Notes under the pieces: generated by a model
What the model saw: the letters and a program-made list of their open reading frames with translations, nothing else
Databases searched by the model: none
Told to the model about the DNA's origin: nothing
Program-made: the position numbers and the translations under genes
Part shown: positions 18,733 to 27,675 of the stretch, in pieces
Layout: each line of letters opens with the position of its first letter
Position numbering within the stretch: the stretch's first letter is position 1
NCBI GenBank assembly: GCA_944320785.1
Contig: CALUIR010000016.1
Coordinates: forward strand, 1-59,961
Direction: 5' to 3'
Origin: an uncultured Bacteroidaceae bacterium
GTDB lineage: Bacteria; Bacteroidota; Bacteroidia; Bacteroidales; Bacteroidaceae
Length of the DNA: 59,961 nucleotides

Positions 18733-20199
18733 ATGGTTAAAAATTGGCGTTGGCTGCTGTTGCTCTGCCTGATGTTCCCGCAGGCCGGGCATGCGCAGTT
18801 CTTCAAGGAACTGGATTATAAGGTGGAGACGGGCGTTTCTTTCAGCGGAGGCGCCCACACGCCCCTTTGGCTGTCGGCCAACCGTCAGGGATTAGGCTCC
18901 ATACAGAAAAACAGCGGTTACGTGCTGGCAGGCGTTTCGCAGGCCGGAGCGTTCGGGAAAGGCTTCTCCTATGCATGGGGATTGGAGTTGGCAGGCGCTT
19001 ATCGTTCCGTCTCCCCTTTTTTTGTCCGTCAGGCGTATGCCGACTTTCGTTGGCGTTTCTTGGGCTTGAGCATCGGCAGCAAATGCCGCGATGCGGTGCT
19101 GAAAAACCAAGAACTTTCCAGCGGCGGGCTTACATTTTCCGGCAATTCCTTGCCGATTCCCCAGGTGCGTTTAGGCATTCCGGATTATCTTGCCGTGCCG
19201 GGAACGAAAGGATGGTTCTCATTCAAGGGCTATATTGCTTACGGGATGTTTACCGACGGACGTTGGCAGGAGGACTTCGCTTCCGCTCATTTGAACAAAT
19301 ACGTGACGAAAACCCTTTTCCACGACAAGGCGATTTACTTCAAGATAGGCAATGGCAAGTTCCCCTTGACCGTGGAAGGCGGTTTGGACATGCCTGCACG
19401 GTTCAGCGGCGATTTCCATCAATACAATAAAAAGACAGGTGCATGGGAGGTGACGGAAATCCCTCACCGGGTGAAAGATTTCTGGCGGGTGCTGGTGCCT
19501 TCCAAGGGCGATGCCGAGAACTTGGCGATGGATCAGGCCAACATCGTGGGCGACATGCTGGGCAGTTGGAATTTTTCCGTGGAATGGCGCGTGAAGGACT
19601 GGAAGCTTCGTGCCTACTTTGAGCATCAGTTCAACGACCATTCGCAGCTTTTCGGCGAATATGGCTGGAAAGACGGCCTGTTGGGCTTGGAACTTTCCTT
19701 GCCCCGCAACCCCTACGTCTCCTGCATGGTCTATGAACACCTTTACAGCAAGGACCAGACAGGCCCCATCTATCATGACTCCACCCCGGCAGTCCCTGAC
19801 CAAATCAGCGGTGCCGACGATTATTACAACCATGGCGTTTATTCCGGCTGGCAGCATTGGGGGATGGCCATTGGCAATCCGTTGTTCCTGTCTCCCATAT
19901 ATAATGAGGACGGGAACCTGCGTTTCCGTTCCAACCGCCTCATAGCGCGGCATGTGGGGATAAGCGGGAATCCTTCGCGGGAATGGAAATACAGGATTCT
20001 TTTTTCCCATGTCCGCCATTGGGGAACCTATCTCTACCCGTTGGCCGAAGTGGAGGCCAGCATCCATGCATTGGGCGAATTGTCCTACTGTCCTGCTGCT
20101 TTGAGGCACTGGCGCTTTACCGCCGCGTTGGGCGCTGACAAAAGCGGCCTTATAGGCAACAGCCTGGGGGGCATGCTGACCGTATGTTTCAGCAAATGA
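18733..20199 (+). CDS. Wzi-like capsule assembly outer-membrane protein
   Basis: Predicted outer-membrane beta-barrel protein of the capsule assembly Wzi family, which in other bacteria helps attach capsule at the surface. It has a signal peptide (WRWLLLLCLMFPQAGHAQ), alternating amphipathic strands, many aromatic residues at strand ends and a final short strand GGMLTVCFSK. It is 488 residues, usual for the Bacteroidota members. It has its own promoter element and stands alone between the fructan regulator and the broken kinase-like gene; the GDP-fucose genes 1 kb downstream also concern surface glycans. The family call rests on overall pattern (the PLWLSANRQGLGS opening and barrel layout), not on a catalytic motif. 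Confidence 0.75.
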   Translation: MVKNWRWLLLLCLMFPQAGHAQFFKELDYKVETGVSFSGGAHTPLWLSANRQGLGSIQKNSGYVLAGVSQAGAFGKGFSYAWGLELAGAYRSVSPFFVRQAYADFRWRFLGLSIGSKCRDAVLKNQELSSGGLTFSGNSLPIPQVRLGIPDYLAVPGTKGWFSFKGYIAYGMFTDGRWQEDFASAHLNKYVTKTLFHDKAIYFKIGNGKFPLTVEGGLDMPARFSGDFHQYNKKTGAWEVTEIPHRVKDFWRVLVPSKGDAENLAMDQANIVGDMLGSWNFSVEWRVKDWKLRAYFEHQFNDHSQLFGEYGWKDGLLGLELSLPRNPYVSCMVYEHLYSKDQTGPIYHDSTPAVPDQISGADDYYNHGVYSGWQHWGMAIGNPLFLSPIYNEDGNLRFRSNRLIARHVGISGNPSREWKYRILFSHVRHWGTYLYPLAEVEASIHALGELSYCPAALRHWRFTAALGADKSGLIGNSLGGMLTVCFSK

Positions 20200-20230
20200 A
20201 GATATTTTCCCCGCTTTCATTGCTTTTTCT

Positions 20231-20260
20231 TTTGCCTGAATCTAAAAATGGCTACCTTTG
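20231..20260 (+). promoter_or_regulatory. Promoter of the broken kinase-like gene
   Basis: TTTG (20231-20234), 18 bases, then TACCTTTG (20253-20260). Transcription would start near 20267, before the ATG at 20292. An intact promoter shows that the downstream gene was, or still is, expressed. Confidence 0.7.
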
Positions 20261-20291
20261 TCATCTAAAATACAAATAATGGCTTGGAAAT

Positions 20292-21022
20292 ATGGAAGAA
20301 AAATTATCGACGCTTTATTTGCGGGACGGGCAAAACGCGCTCAGGTATGTGCAAAGTTTGAATCAAGAGCTGAGGCCGATAGCGACCGAAGCGATATTCG
20401 AGTGTTTGAGGTTGGATTATCCGTTGAACAATCTGGAAATCACGAGCAAAGCGCGTGAATTATTGCGCAGGAGGTTGCAACGCAATTAGTTGGCATTGCA
20501 AAAGCGAACGGTTTGTATATCCCTAAATGCGATTGGGATGCTTTTGGCGATCGGAAAAGAGTTCCTTCAGGCGAAAGCATCGTGTATTTGGACAATTTGC
20601 ACAATCAGGTGGTAAAAGTGCGGAATCCGTTCGCCAAGTCGGCAATCAAGCAGCTTCGTGCAGAAGATATGATTTATGAACATTTGTTTCATAATATCCT
20701 TTTCCCGGACACGCGTTATCAATTCATGGGAATCAGTGAAGATGTGGATGGCGTGCGGATTGTGCTGTCACAACCTTATATCCCCGATCAGTTCACGCTT
20801 CCTGCCAAGAGACTGATAGATGATTATTTGGCAGAAGGATTGGGGTTGCGGCAAGAGGGACGTTATTTTTATGGTAATGATTATTTGGCTGTCACAGATG
20901 TGTCGCCGATGGGGGACAATGTGCTGTATGATGGGAAGAAACTTTATTTCATCGACCCGATTATCTGTTTGAAGAAACCTGCCCAAGAGGTATTGGCTTA
21001 TTATGATGCGCTGTTGGAATGA
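20292..21022 (+). pseudogene. Kinase-like gene interrupted by a single-base frameshift
   Basis: Two overlapping frames fit together as one protein of about 243 residues. The first (20292-20489) gives MEEKLSTLYLRDGQNALRYV and ends ...ITSKARE before running into an unlikely RRRLQRN tail. The second, open from 20459, continues IIAQEVATQLVGIAKANG and has only a TTG as internal start (20513). One missing A near 20457-20460 (GAAATT becoming GAATT) would join them. The second part resembles a small kinase-like fold: GESIVYLDN, VVKVRNPFAKSA (possible ATP lysine), then DVSPMGDNVLYDG and FIDPI, which look like a catalytic loop and metal-binding aspartate. It recalls kinase-like domains found in mobile-element proteins, but I cannot name the family. 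The defect may be a true mutation or a sequencing/assembly error. Confidence 0.6.
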
Positions 21023-21162
21023 AAGGGCGTTTCCACCCTCCTGTTGGGCGGGAATGACGAACCAGAACACGGCATTGCGGGAGCGCCTGCAAAAATATAC
21101 GGGAAATGTTCAGGCGTGCAGAAGAAAGAAATGTTTGTTGATGCGCATTTTTCCCGATTTTC

Positions 21163-21194
21163 TTGCACTAATTTGCGGAAAAAGCCTACCTTTG
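21163..21194 (+). promoter_or_regulatory. Promoter of the GDP-fucose operon
   Basis: TTG (21163-21165), 21 bases, then TACCTTTG (21187-21194), 21 bases before the manC ATG. The rest of the 21023-21215 gap holds an inverted repeat CGCCTG...CAGGCG but no T run and no other gene. Confidence 0.6.
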
Positions 21195-21215
21195 TCAAAT
21201 TGAAAGAACAACTAT

Positions 21216-22280
21216 ATGAAACAAAAAAACCACTTGGTCATCATGGCAGGCGGCGTGGGAAGCCGTTTTTGGCCGATGAGTACATCCGAATGCCCGAAAC
21301 AGTTTATTGACGTGATGGGGTGCGGGCGCACGCTGCTCCAGTTGACGGTCGATCGGTTTGCCGGCATTTGCCCGCAGGAGAACATTTGGGTGGTCACGTC
21401 CGAGAAGTACGCGGAGATGGCGCGTGAACAACTGCCGGAAGTCCCCGAAAGCAACATTCTGTTGGAACCCTGCATGCGCAACACCGCCCCGTGCATTGCC
21501 TATGTGGCCTGGAAAATCAAGCAGAAACATCCCGATGCCAACGTGGTGGTCACGCCTTCGGACCATGTGGTGATGGACCGGGCGGAGTTTAAAAGGGTGG
21601 TGGAGTCTGCTTTGTCGTTCACGGAAGATTCGGATGCCATCATCACTTTGGGCATGAAGCCTTCGCGCCCGGAAACGGGCTATGGCTACATTGAAGCCGA
21701 CCTTTCGGCCTCATCCGTGGCCAACAAGGAGGTGTTCCGGGTGGATTCTTTCAAGGAGAAACCCGATGTGGAGACGGCACGGAAGTATATTTCCAAGTCG
21801 AACTTCTTCTGGAATGCGGGCATCTTCATCTGGAATGTCAAGACCATTGTCACTTCCTTTGAAATCTACCAGCCGGAGATTGCCGCCATCTTCACCGGCT
21901 TGAAGCCGTATTATTACACCGATGGCGAGCAGGAAGCCGTGAACCGCGCTTTCCCCGAATGCGTGAACATCTCGGTGGATTACGCGATTCTGGAGAAAGC
22001 CGACGAAATCTTTGTGTTCCCGGCTGATTTCGGATGGAGCGATTTAGGCACATGGGGTTCGCTGCAAAGCCGTCTCCCGCACGACATCAACGGCAACGCC
22101 TGCTTGGGCGAAAGCGTCCGGATGATTGAAAGCTATAATTGCATGGTCCATGCCACACAGGAAAGGCAGGTCATCATCCAAGGCTTGGACGGCTACATCG
22201 TGGCCGAAAAGAACGATGCCTTGCTGATATGCAAGCTGAGCGAGGAGCAACGCATAAAGGAATTTCTACAATTAAAATAA
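21216..22280 (+). CDS. manC: Mannose-1-phosphate guanylyltransferase
   Basis: Cytosolic enzyme making GDP-mannose from mannose-1-phosphate and GTP. The nucleotidyltransferase signature is clear at the N-terminus: MAGGVGSRFWPMSTSECPKQ, with the GxGxR loop and the PKQF lysine. TPSDHVV near residue 112 and a region with GYGYIEAD and FKEKPD match the family's sugar-binding site. At 354 residues it is the single-domain form, lacking the fused phosphomannose isomerase. It has its own promoter and is followed after 9 bases by gmd and then fcl, so its GDP-mannose is directed to GDP-fucose for capsule, O-antigen or protein O-glycans. Confidence 0.95.
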   Translation: MKQKNHLVIMAGGVGSRFWPMSTSECPKQFIDVMGCGRTLLQLTVDRFAGICPQENIWVVTSEKYAEMAREQLPEVPESNILLEPCMRNTAPCIAYVAWKIKQKHPDANVVVTPSDHVVMDRAEFKRVVESALSFTEDSDAIITLGMKPSRPETGYGYIEADLSASSVANKEVFRVDSFKEKPDVETARKYISKSNFFWNAGIFIWNVKTIVTSFEIYQPEIAAIFTGLKPYYYTDGEQEAVNRAFPECVNISVDYAILEKADEIFVFPADFGWSDLGTWGSLQSRLPHDINGNACLGESVRMIESYNCMVHATQERQVIIQGLDGYIVAEKNDALLICKLSEEQRIKEFLQLK

Positions 22281-22289
22281 CAACGCATA

Positions 22290-23372
22290 ATGAAAAAAGT
22301 AGCATTAATTTCAGGCATTACAGGACAAGACGGGTCATTTTTGGCAGAATTTCTGATTGACAAGGGATACGAGGTACACGGCATCTTGCGCCGTTCTTCT
22401 TCTTTCAACACGGGGCGCATCGAACACCTTTATTTGGACGAATGGGTGCGCGACATGAAGCAGAGCCGTTTAGTGAACCTCCACTACGGGGACATGACCG
22501 ACTCCAGTTCCTTGATCCGCATCATCCAGATGGTGCAGCCCGACGAAATCTACAATCTGGCGGCGCAGAGCCACGTGAAGGTCAGCTTCGATGTGCCGGA
22601 ATACACGGCTGAGGCCGACGCTATCGGCACCCTGCGGATGCTGGAAGCCGTGCGCATCCTTGGCTTGGAGAAGAAGACAAGAATCTATCAGGCTTCCACG
22701 TCGGAACTGTTCGGGCTGGTGCAAGAAGTGCCGCAAAAGGAGACCACGCCCTTTTATCCGCGCTCGCCTTACGGGGTGGCCAAGCAATATGGTTTCTGGA
22801 TTACGAAGAACTACCGCGAAAGTTACGGCATGTTTGCCGTGAACGGCATCCTCTTCAACCACGAAAGCGAGCGGAGGGGTGAAACGTTCGTCACCCGCAA
22901 AATCACGCTGGCGGCGGCGCGCATCGTGCAAGGTTTCCAGGACAAGCTCTATTTGGGCAACCTCAACTCCCTGCGCGACTGGGGCTATGCCAAGGATTAT
23001 GTGGAGTGCATGTGGCTCATCCTCCAGCACGACACGCCGGAAGATTTCGTGATTGCAACGGGCGAATACCACAGCGTGCGCGAGTTCACCACGCTGGCCT
23101 TCCATGAAGTGGGCATCGAGTTGCAGTGGGAAGGCGAAGGCATCAACGAGAAAGGCATCGACAAGGCCACAGGACGGGTGCTGGTGGAAGTGGACCCGAA
23201 GTATTTCCGCCCCGCAGAAGTGGAGCAACTTTTGGGCGACCCCACCAAGGCAAAGACGTTGTTGGGCTGGAATCCCCGCAAGACTTCTTTCGAGGATTTG
23301 GTGAAAATCATGGTGAAGCACGACATGCGTTTCGTGAAGAAACTGTACCTGAAGTCAAAAGTAGAGGAATAA
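22290..23372 (+). CDS. gmd: GDP-mannose 4,6-dehydratase
   Basis: First committed step of GDP-L-fucose synthesis: GDP-mannose to GDP-4-keto-6-deoxymannose. Short-chain dehydrogenase fold with NADP-binding [14 protein letters not shown] at residues 8-21, [17 protein letters not shown] typical of Gmd, STSELFG with the catalytic serine/threonine and glutamate, and the YGVAK YxxxK motif near residue 157. [16 protein letters not shown] is a strong Gmd-specific match. At 360 residues it is full length. Translation is probably coupled with manC (9 bases upstream) and fcl (1 base downstream). Confidence 0.97.
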   Translation: MKKVALISGITGQDGSFLAEFLIDKGYEVHGILRRSSSFNTGRIEHLYLDEWVRDMKQSRLVNLHYGDMTDSSSLIRIIQMVQPDEIYNLAAQSHVKVSFDVPEYTAEADAIGTLRMLEAVRILGLEKKTRIYQASTSELFGLVQEVPQKETTPFYPRSPYGVAKQYGFWITKNYRESYGMFAVNGILFNHESERRGETFVTRKITLAAARIVQGFQDKLYLGNLNSLRDWGYAKDYVECMWLILQHDTPEDFVIATGEYHSVREFTTLAFHEVGIELQWEGEGINEKGIDKATGRVLVEVDPKYFRPAEVEQLLGDPTKAKTLLGWNPRKTSFEDLVKIMVKHDMRFVKKLYLKSKVEE

Positions 23373-23373
23373 G

Positions 23374-24447
23374 ATGGAGAAGAATGCGAAGATATACGTG
23401 GCGGGGCATCATGGATTGGTAGGCTCCGCCATATTCAAGAACCTGCAAGACAAGGGATACACGAACGTGATAGGCCGTTCGCACGCGGAATTGGACTTGA
23501 TGGACGGCGTGGCGGTGAAGAAGTTTTTCGACGACGAACAGCCGGAATACGTCATCCTTGCGGCAGCCCACGTGGGCGGCATCATGGCCAACAGCCTCTA
23601 CCGTGCCGACTTCATCTACCAGAACTTGCAAATACAGCAGAACGTCATCGGCGAAAGTTTCCGTCACGGCGTGAAGAAACTGCTGTTCCTCGGCAGCACC
23701 TGCATCTATCCCCGCGATGCAGAGCAGCCCATGAAGGAGGACGCTTTGCTGACTTCCCCGTTGGAATACACCAACGAACCTTATGCCATCGCCAAGATTG
23801 CCGGGCTGAAGATGTGCGAGAGCTTCAACCTCCAGTATGGCACTAACTATATTGCCGTGATGCCCACCAATCTGTACGGGCCGAACGACAATTTCCATTT
23901 GGAGCGCAGCCACGTGCTTCCCGCCATGATCCGCAAAATACATCTCGGCAAGTGCCTGCATGACGGCAACTGGGATGCGGTGTGCCGCGACCTCGATGCC
24001 CGTCCTGTGGAGGGAGTGGATGGCAAGGCTTCCCGGCAAGCCATCCTCGATGTGTTAGAGAAATATGGCATCACTCCCTCGGAAGTGCGCTTGTGGGGGA
24101 CGGGGACACCGCTCCGTGAGTTCCTCTGGAGCGAAGAAATGGCCGATGCCAGCGTGTTTGTCATGGAACACGTCGATTTCAAGGACACGTACCGTCCCGG
24201 CGAAAAGGATATCCGCAACTGCCATATCAACATCGGCACGGGAAAAGAAATCACCATCCGCCGCTTGGCTGAACTGATTGTTGCCGAAGTGGGCTACGAA
24301 GGCCGCTTAACCTTCGACCCCTCGAAGCCGGACGGGACGATGCGCAAGCTGACGGATGTCACCAAGCTCCACAACTTGGGCTGGCACCACAAGATTGACA
24401 TCGAGGAAGGCGTGCAGCGCATGTACGCTTGGTATTTGGAAAATTGA
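23374..24447 (+). CDS. fcl: GDP-L-fucose synthase
   Basis: Epimerase-reductase that turns GDP-4-keto-6-deoxymannose into GDP-L-fucose with NADPH. It has the Rossmann motif AGHHGLVGSAI near residue 10, the family's AAHVGGIMANS, LGSTCIYPRDAEQPM (with the catalytic cysteine in STCIYP) and the NEPYAIAKIAG YxxxK motif, then TNLYGPNDNFHLERSHVLPA. It is 357 residues, longer than the enterobacterial enzyme but usual for Bacteroidota, with an insert around residues 195-230. It is the last gene of the operon; a terminator follows at 24472. Confidence 0.96.
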   Translation: MEKNAKIYVAGHHGLVGSAIFKNLQDKGYTNVIGRSHAELDLMDGVAVKKFFDDEQPEYVILAAAHVGGIMANSLYRADFIYQNLQIQQNVIGESFRHGVKKLLFLGSTCIYPRDAEQPMKEDALLTSPLEYTNEPYAIAKIAGLKMCESFNLQYGTNYIAVMPTNLYGPNDNFHLERSHVLPAMIRKIHLGKCLHDGNWDAVCRDLDARPVEGVDGKASRQAILDVLEKYGITPSEVRLWGTGTPLREFLWSEEMADASVFVMEHVDFKDTYRPGEKDIRNCHINIGTGKEITIRRLAELIVAEVGYEGRLTFDPSKPDGTMRKLTDVTKLHNLGWHHKIDIEEGVQRMYAWYLEN

Positions 24448-24471
24448 TTTGCACATTGTAAATGATTGGCA

Positions 24472-24507
24472 AGGTTGCCGCGCCGTGAGGCGGGGCAGCC
24501 TTTTTTT
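24472..24507 (+). terminator. Terminator after fcl
   Basis: AGGTTGCCGCGCC pairs with GGCGGGGCAGCCT across a four-base loop (one G-U pair, one mismatch), then seven T. Confidence 0.8.
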
Positions 24508-24539
24508 GTTTCTGCCCACGCGCCGCAGGCGGCTGCCGG

Positions 24540-24690
24540 GCTGCCCGGAGGTTTTTGGAAAACCCTCCAAGGTTTGGGGCAAAACCATGGAAGGTTTCCG
24601 GCCAAACGTCCCAAGGTTCACGCAAATCTTCCATGAAGTTCCCGCAATTCTTCTAAGAACATTTTCAAAATCTTCCTGAACTTTTGCTTG
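24540..24690. repeat. Degenerate intergenic repeat region, copy A
   Basis: A run of small imperfect hairpins (for example GGAGGTTTTT/AAAACCCTCC at about 24547-24568, and GGAAGGTTTCC near 24590) ending in TTTTCAAAATCTTCCTGAAC (about 24663-24682). Similar wording appears at 47781-47807 and 59707-59730. I see no convincing gene in it; open frames across it lack any recognisable features. Confidence 0.45.
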
Positions 24691-24754
24691 TACGATTACT
24701 AATCGTACACGCTGACGATTACTAATCGTCACGCCATACGATTATTAATCGTAC
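24690..24754. repeat. 23-bp tandem array of near-perfect palindromes
   Basis: Three palindromes at an exact 23-bp period: GTACGATTACTAATCGTAC (24690-24708), TGACGATTACTAATCGTCA (24713-24731) and TACGATTATTAATCGTA (24737-24753). The second has a compensatory change in both arms, so the pairing, not just the sequence, is kept. The rest of 24755-25071 is plain GC-rich and then AT-rich DNA leading to the next gene, with only a weak TACTTTG promoter-like string. Confidence 0.8.
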
Positions 24755-25071
24755 GGGAAATCCTTTGGGAGGAAACGCATGCCTTTTGCGGTGGCGGACA
24801 TCCGCTTTTTCCGGCAAAACGGCCGACTGCTCCAAGAGAGTCCGTGCGGCGTGCGGCTGCCGCCGTCGCAGCCTTCTGCAAGCCCAGCATGGCAGTACGG
24901 GAAGAATATATTTAATTAATTATAAAAATGCAACCCTCTAAAATCAAATTATTAAATAATATCTATTTTTACGGATACTTTGGCTTGTTGTCCCGCCAGA
25001 ATGGTGTGAATTGTTAACGGGCAAAGGTTAAAATGAGATGACAAGATTGTTTTATTTATAAAAATGCGATT

Positions 25072-27645
25072 ATGAAGAAAGTTTTATCTCTTGTGATGGC
25101 GCTTTGTTGTGCAACGTTCCTGTTTGCACAAGGAGAGCGCGTGTTCTTCTGTGACTTTTCGGACGGCATGCCCGAAGATTTCACCATTATAGATAATGAT
25201 GAAAAGAATGTAAGCAGTATGAGTGGCTTATATGCAAGCCTTGGATCAGGATATGGATATGATGGTTCTACTGCTTGGGGCATTGCGGGGAATGATTGTG
25301 TTGCATCTGCATATATGGGATGGACGTTGGATGGTCTTCCTGCTGCCATCACTGGTTCTTATGAAGGCAATGCGAAATCCGAATTTGACTCAGACAATTG
25401 GATGATTCTTCCGATTATTGACTTGACGAATGCCAGTGCAGCTACTTTGACATGGAAAGCATCTCAAGAAAACAATCAACTGCAATACAAAGAGAGTTAT
25501 GAAGTGTTGGTTTCCACCACAGGTACAGAAATAACGGATTTCACAGATGTCATTTATGAAACATTTGCTGAAGAACCGATGAATGCGTGGTCGGATCGTT
25601 CAGCCGACTTGAGTGCATACGCAGGAAAGACCGTTTATATCGCTTTCCATTGCAATACGTCGGGTGCAAATGATGGCGGTGCCTTGTTCATTGACGACAT
25701 TGAAGTGACGGCAGCCAATGGCGGCGGCGCAGGCGGAGGAGAACAGGAATTCTTCTTCTGCGACTTCTCGGATGGCATGCCGGAAGGTGTCACGATGGCT
25801 GACAATGACGGTCGTGGCGAAGGCTTGGACGGCATGTATGGCTTCAATGGCGAAGGCTGGGGCATTGTCGATGAAAACAGCGTTGCTGCCATGTATGGCC
25901 AAATGGTGACGGAAGGCCTTCCGGCAGCGATAGCAGGTTCTGCAGGAGGTGCCTCGGATGTTGCTTCAGACTGTTGGATGATTCTTCCGGCGATTGACTT
26001 GACAACTGCCAGCGCCGCTACCTTGACTTGGAAAGCTTCCCAGGAAAGAGCCGATTATGCTTCTTATCAAGAAAGCTATGAAGTGCTGGTGTCCACGGCA
26101 GGCACAGCAACGTCGGACTTCACGAATGTGGTTTATGAAACTTTCAATGGCGAGCCAGCTAAAGCATGGGCCGACCGTTCAGCTGATTTGAATGCTTACG
26201 TGGGACAAACGATTTATATCGCATTCCATTGCAATACGCCGGCTGGTTGTGAAGGCGCTTTGTACATCGACGACATCAAAGTGACAGGAACCACGGGTGG
26301 CGTGACGGAAACGGTTTCGTTGGTGAACGCCACCGATGCCATTGTGGAAGGCGCAGCCACGGTGAAAGCCGTGATTACCGCCGGCGACTTCACCACCATC
26401 AACGCTTTTGACGCGACCTTGACTGTGGGCGGCCAGACCTACACGCAGCAGTTCAGCGGCCTGAACGTCACCAGCGGGCAGAGCTATGAATTCGCCATGG
26501 ACCAAACCGTGACGGGCGAAGGCGGCGCATTGGTGCCTTACACCTTGAGCGTGAAGATGAACGAAGCCACCGCATCCGTGGAAGGCGAAGTCTCCATCCT
26601 GAAAGACATGGACATCACCCGCCGCGTGGTGGTGGAAGAGATGACCGGCACATGGTGTCCGAACTGCCCGATGGGCATCGTGGGCATCCGTGAGATGCAG
26701 GCCGCTTACCCGGAAACGTTCATCCCGGTTGCCGTGCATTACAACGACCCGATGACCGACGGCGTGGACGAATATGCCGACAAGATGTATGAAGTGTTTG
26801 GAGGCCGTGCCCCAAGGATGCAGATGAACCGCGTGCCGACCGCCACAGGCGAACCCACTTTCTCTTGGATGAGCCAGTTCTATGAAGAGGCACAGCAAGG
26901 GCTTCCCTATTGCGGCATCGAGGCAACAGCCGAATTTACGGATGCCGAAGCAATGACGGAAATCCGCTTGGATGCCACGGTGCAGCCTGCCTTCACCAGC
27001 AACGACAACCCGCTCCGCCTGGCCGTGGTGTTGGTGGAAAACAACGTGCAGGGCAACAGCCGTGAATATGACCAAGTGAACAATTATGCGAAACTGGAAA
27101 ATGAGGCGGGTGAAGAATACTACCCGTTGGGCGAAATGGGCGGCTTCGAGGAGATGACCAACCCCATACCGTTCAGCAACATCCAGTACCAGCACGTGGC
27201 ACGCGCCATCTATGACGACTACAACGGCATCGAAGGAAGCCTTCCCGCAGAGGTCAACGTGGATGCAACGCTTCCTTTCACAAGGACCATCAGCGTTCCC
27301 GACAACGTGCTGAAAGCAAAGAACTTGGAAGTCATCGTGATGGCCATCGACGAACGCACGGGCGAAATCAGGAATGCCGCTTTCTGCAAGCCTGCGGATC
27401 CCAACCGCATCGATGAGGCATCGCAAGCCGCTGATTGCTGCATCGCAGGCGATGGCAGCATCCGCATCTCGTTCAGCGAAGCGCAGAATGGCGAAGTGCG
27501 TGTCTATACGTTGGGCGGGCAGTTGGCTGGCATCCGCACGTTGAAAGGCGACATGCAGGCAGAAATGGCCGTGTCGCAAGGCATCTATGTGGTGCAAGTG
27601 GTGGCCGACGGCTTTGCAAAGACCGAAAAGGTAATGGTAAAATAG
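25072..27645 (+). CDS. T9SS cargo: two adhesin-like domains plus Omp28-like thioredoxin fold
   Basis: Secreted protein of 857 residues with signal peptide MKKVLSLVMALCCATFLFAQ. Residues about 22-220 and 225-405 are two diverged copies of a cleaved-adhesin (choice-of-anchor J) module: both share FFCDFSDGMPE, SDNWMILP/SDCWMILP, AATLTWKASQE, SYEVLVST and LFIDDI/LYIDDI. Residues about 515-790 resemble Omp28-related proteins, with a thioredoxin-like VVVEEMTGTWCPNCPMGI; the redox pair would be C529 and C532. The last ~75 residues (VRVYTLGGQLAGI ... KTEKVMVK) look like a T9SS type A sorting domain. It is exported to the surface or medium through the T9SS. Function unknown; a similar Omp28-type gene ends the cluster at 34994. 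Confidence 0.8.
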   Translation: MKKVLSLVMALCCATFLFAQGERVFFCDFSDGMPEDFTIIDNDEKNVSSMSGLYASLGSGYGYDGSTAWGIAGNDCVASAYMGWTLDGLPAAITGSYEGNAKSEFDSDNWMILPIIDLTNASAATLTWKASQENNQLQYKESYEVLVSTTGTEITDFTDVIYETFAEEPMNAWSDRSADLSAYAGKTVYIAFHCNTSGANDGGALFIDDIEVTAANGGGAGGGEQEFFFCDFSDGMPEGVTMADNDGRGEGLDGMYGFNGEGWGIVDENSVAAMYGQMVTEGLPAAIAGSAGGASDVASDCWMILPAIDLTTASAATLTWKASQERADYASYQESYEVLVSTAGTATSDFTNVVYETFNGEPAKAWADRSADLNAYVGQTIYIAFHCNTPAGCEGALYIDDIKVTGTTGGVTETVSLVNATDAIVEGAATVKAVITAGDFTTINAFDATLTVGGQTYTQQFSGLNVTSGQSYEFAMDQTVTGEGGALVPYTLSVKMNEATASVEGEVSILKDMDITRRVVVEEMTGTWCPNCPMGIVGIREMQAAYPETFIPVAVHYNDPMTDGVDEYADKMYEVFGGRAPRMQMNRVPTATGEPTFSWMSQFYEEAQQGLPYCGIEATAEFTDAEAMTEIRLDATVQPAFTSNDNPLRLAVVLVENNVQGNSREYDQVNNYAKLENEAGEEYYPLGEMGGFEEMTNPIPFSNIQYQHVARAIYDDYNGIEGSLPAEVNVDATLPFTRTISVPDNVLKAKNLEVIVMAIDERTGEIRNAAFCKPADPNRIDEASQAADCCIAGDGSIRISFSEAQNGEVRVYTLGGQLAGIRTLKGDMQAEMAVSQGIYVVQVVADGFAKTEKVMVK

Positions 27646-27675
27646 AAGACTGTTTACTAACTAATCTAAATCAAT

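Noticed and set aside
20258-20458. 66-codon plus-strand frame overlapping the start of the kinase-like gene
   Set aside because: Composition is unlike a real protein and the alternative frame from 20292 reads naturally into the downstream part.
20445-20470. Programmed -1 ribosomal frameshift joining the two halves of the kinase-like gene
   Set aside because: No slippery heptamer of X-XXY-YYZ type and no downstream stem; a plain one-base loss is simpler.
24307-24732. Minus-strand frame of 141 codons in the fcl-downstream gap
   Set aside because: Crosses the fcl 3' end, terminator and degenerate repeats; no motif or promoter.
24690-24754. Short CRISPR-like array
   Set aside because: Units are palindromes with 4-5 base gaps, not repeats with 30-base spacers, and no cas genes are present.
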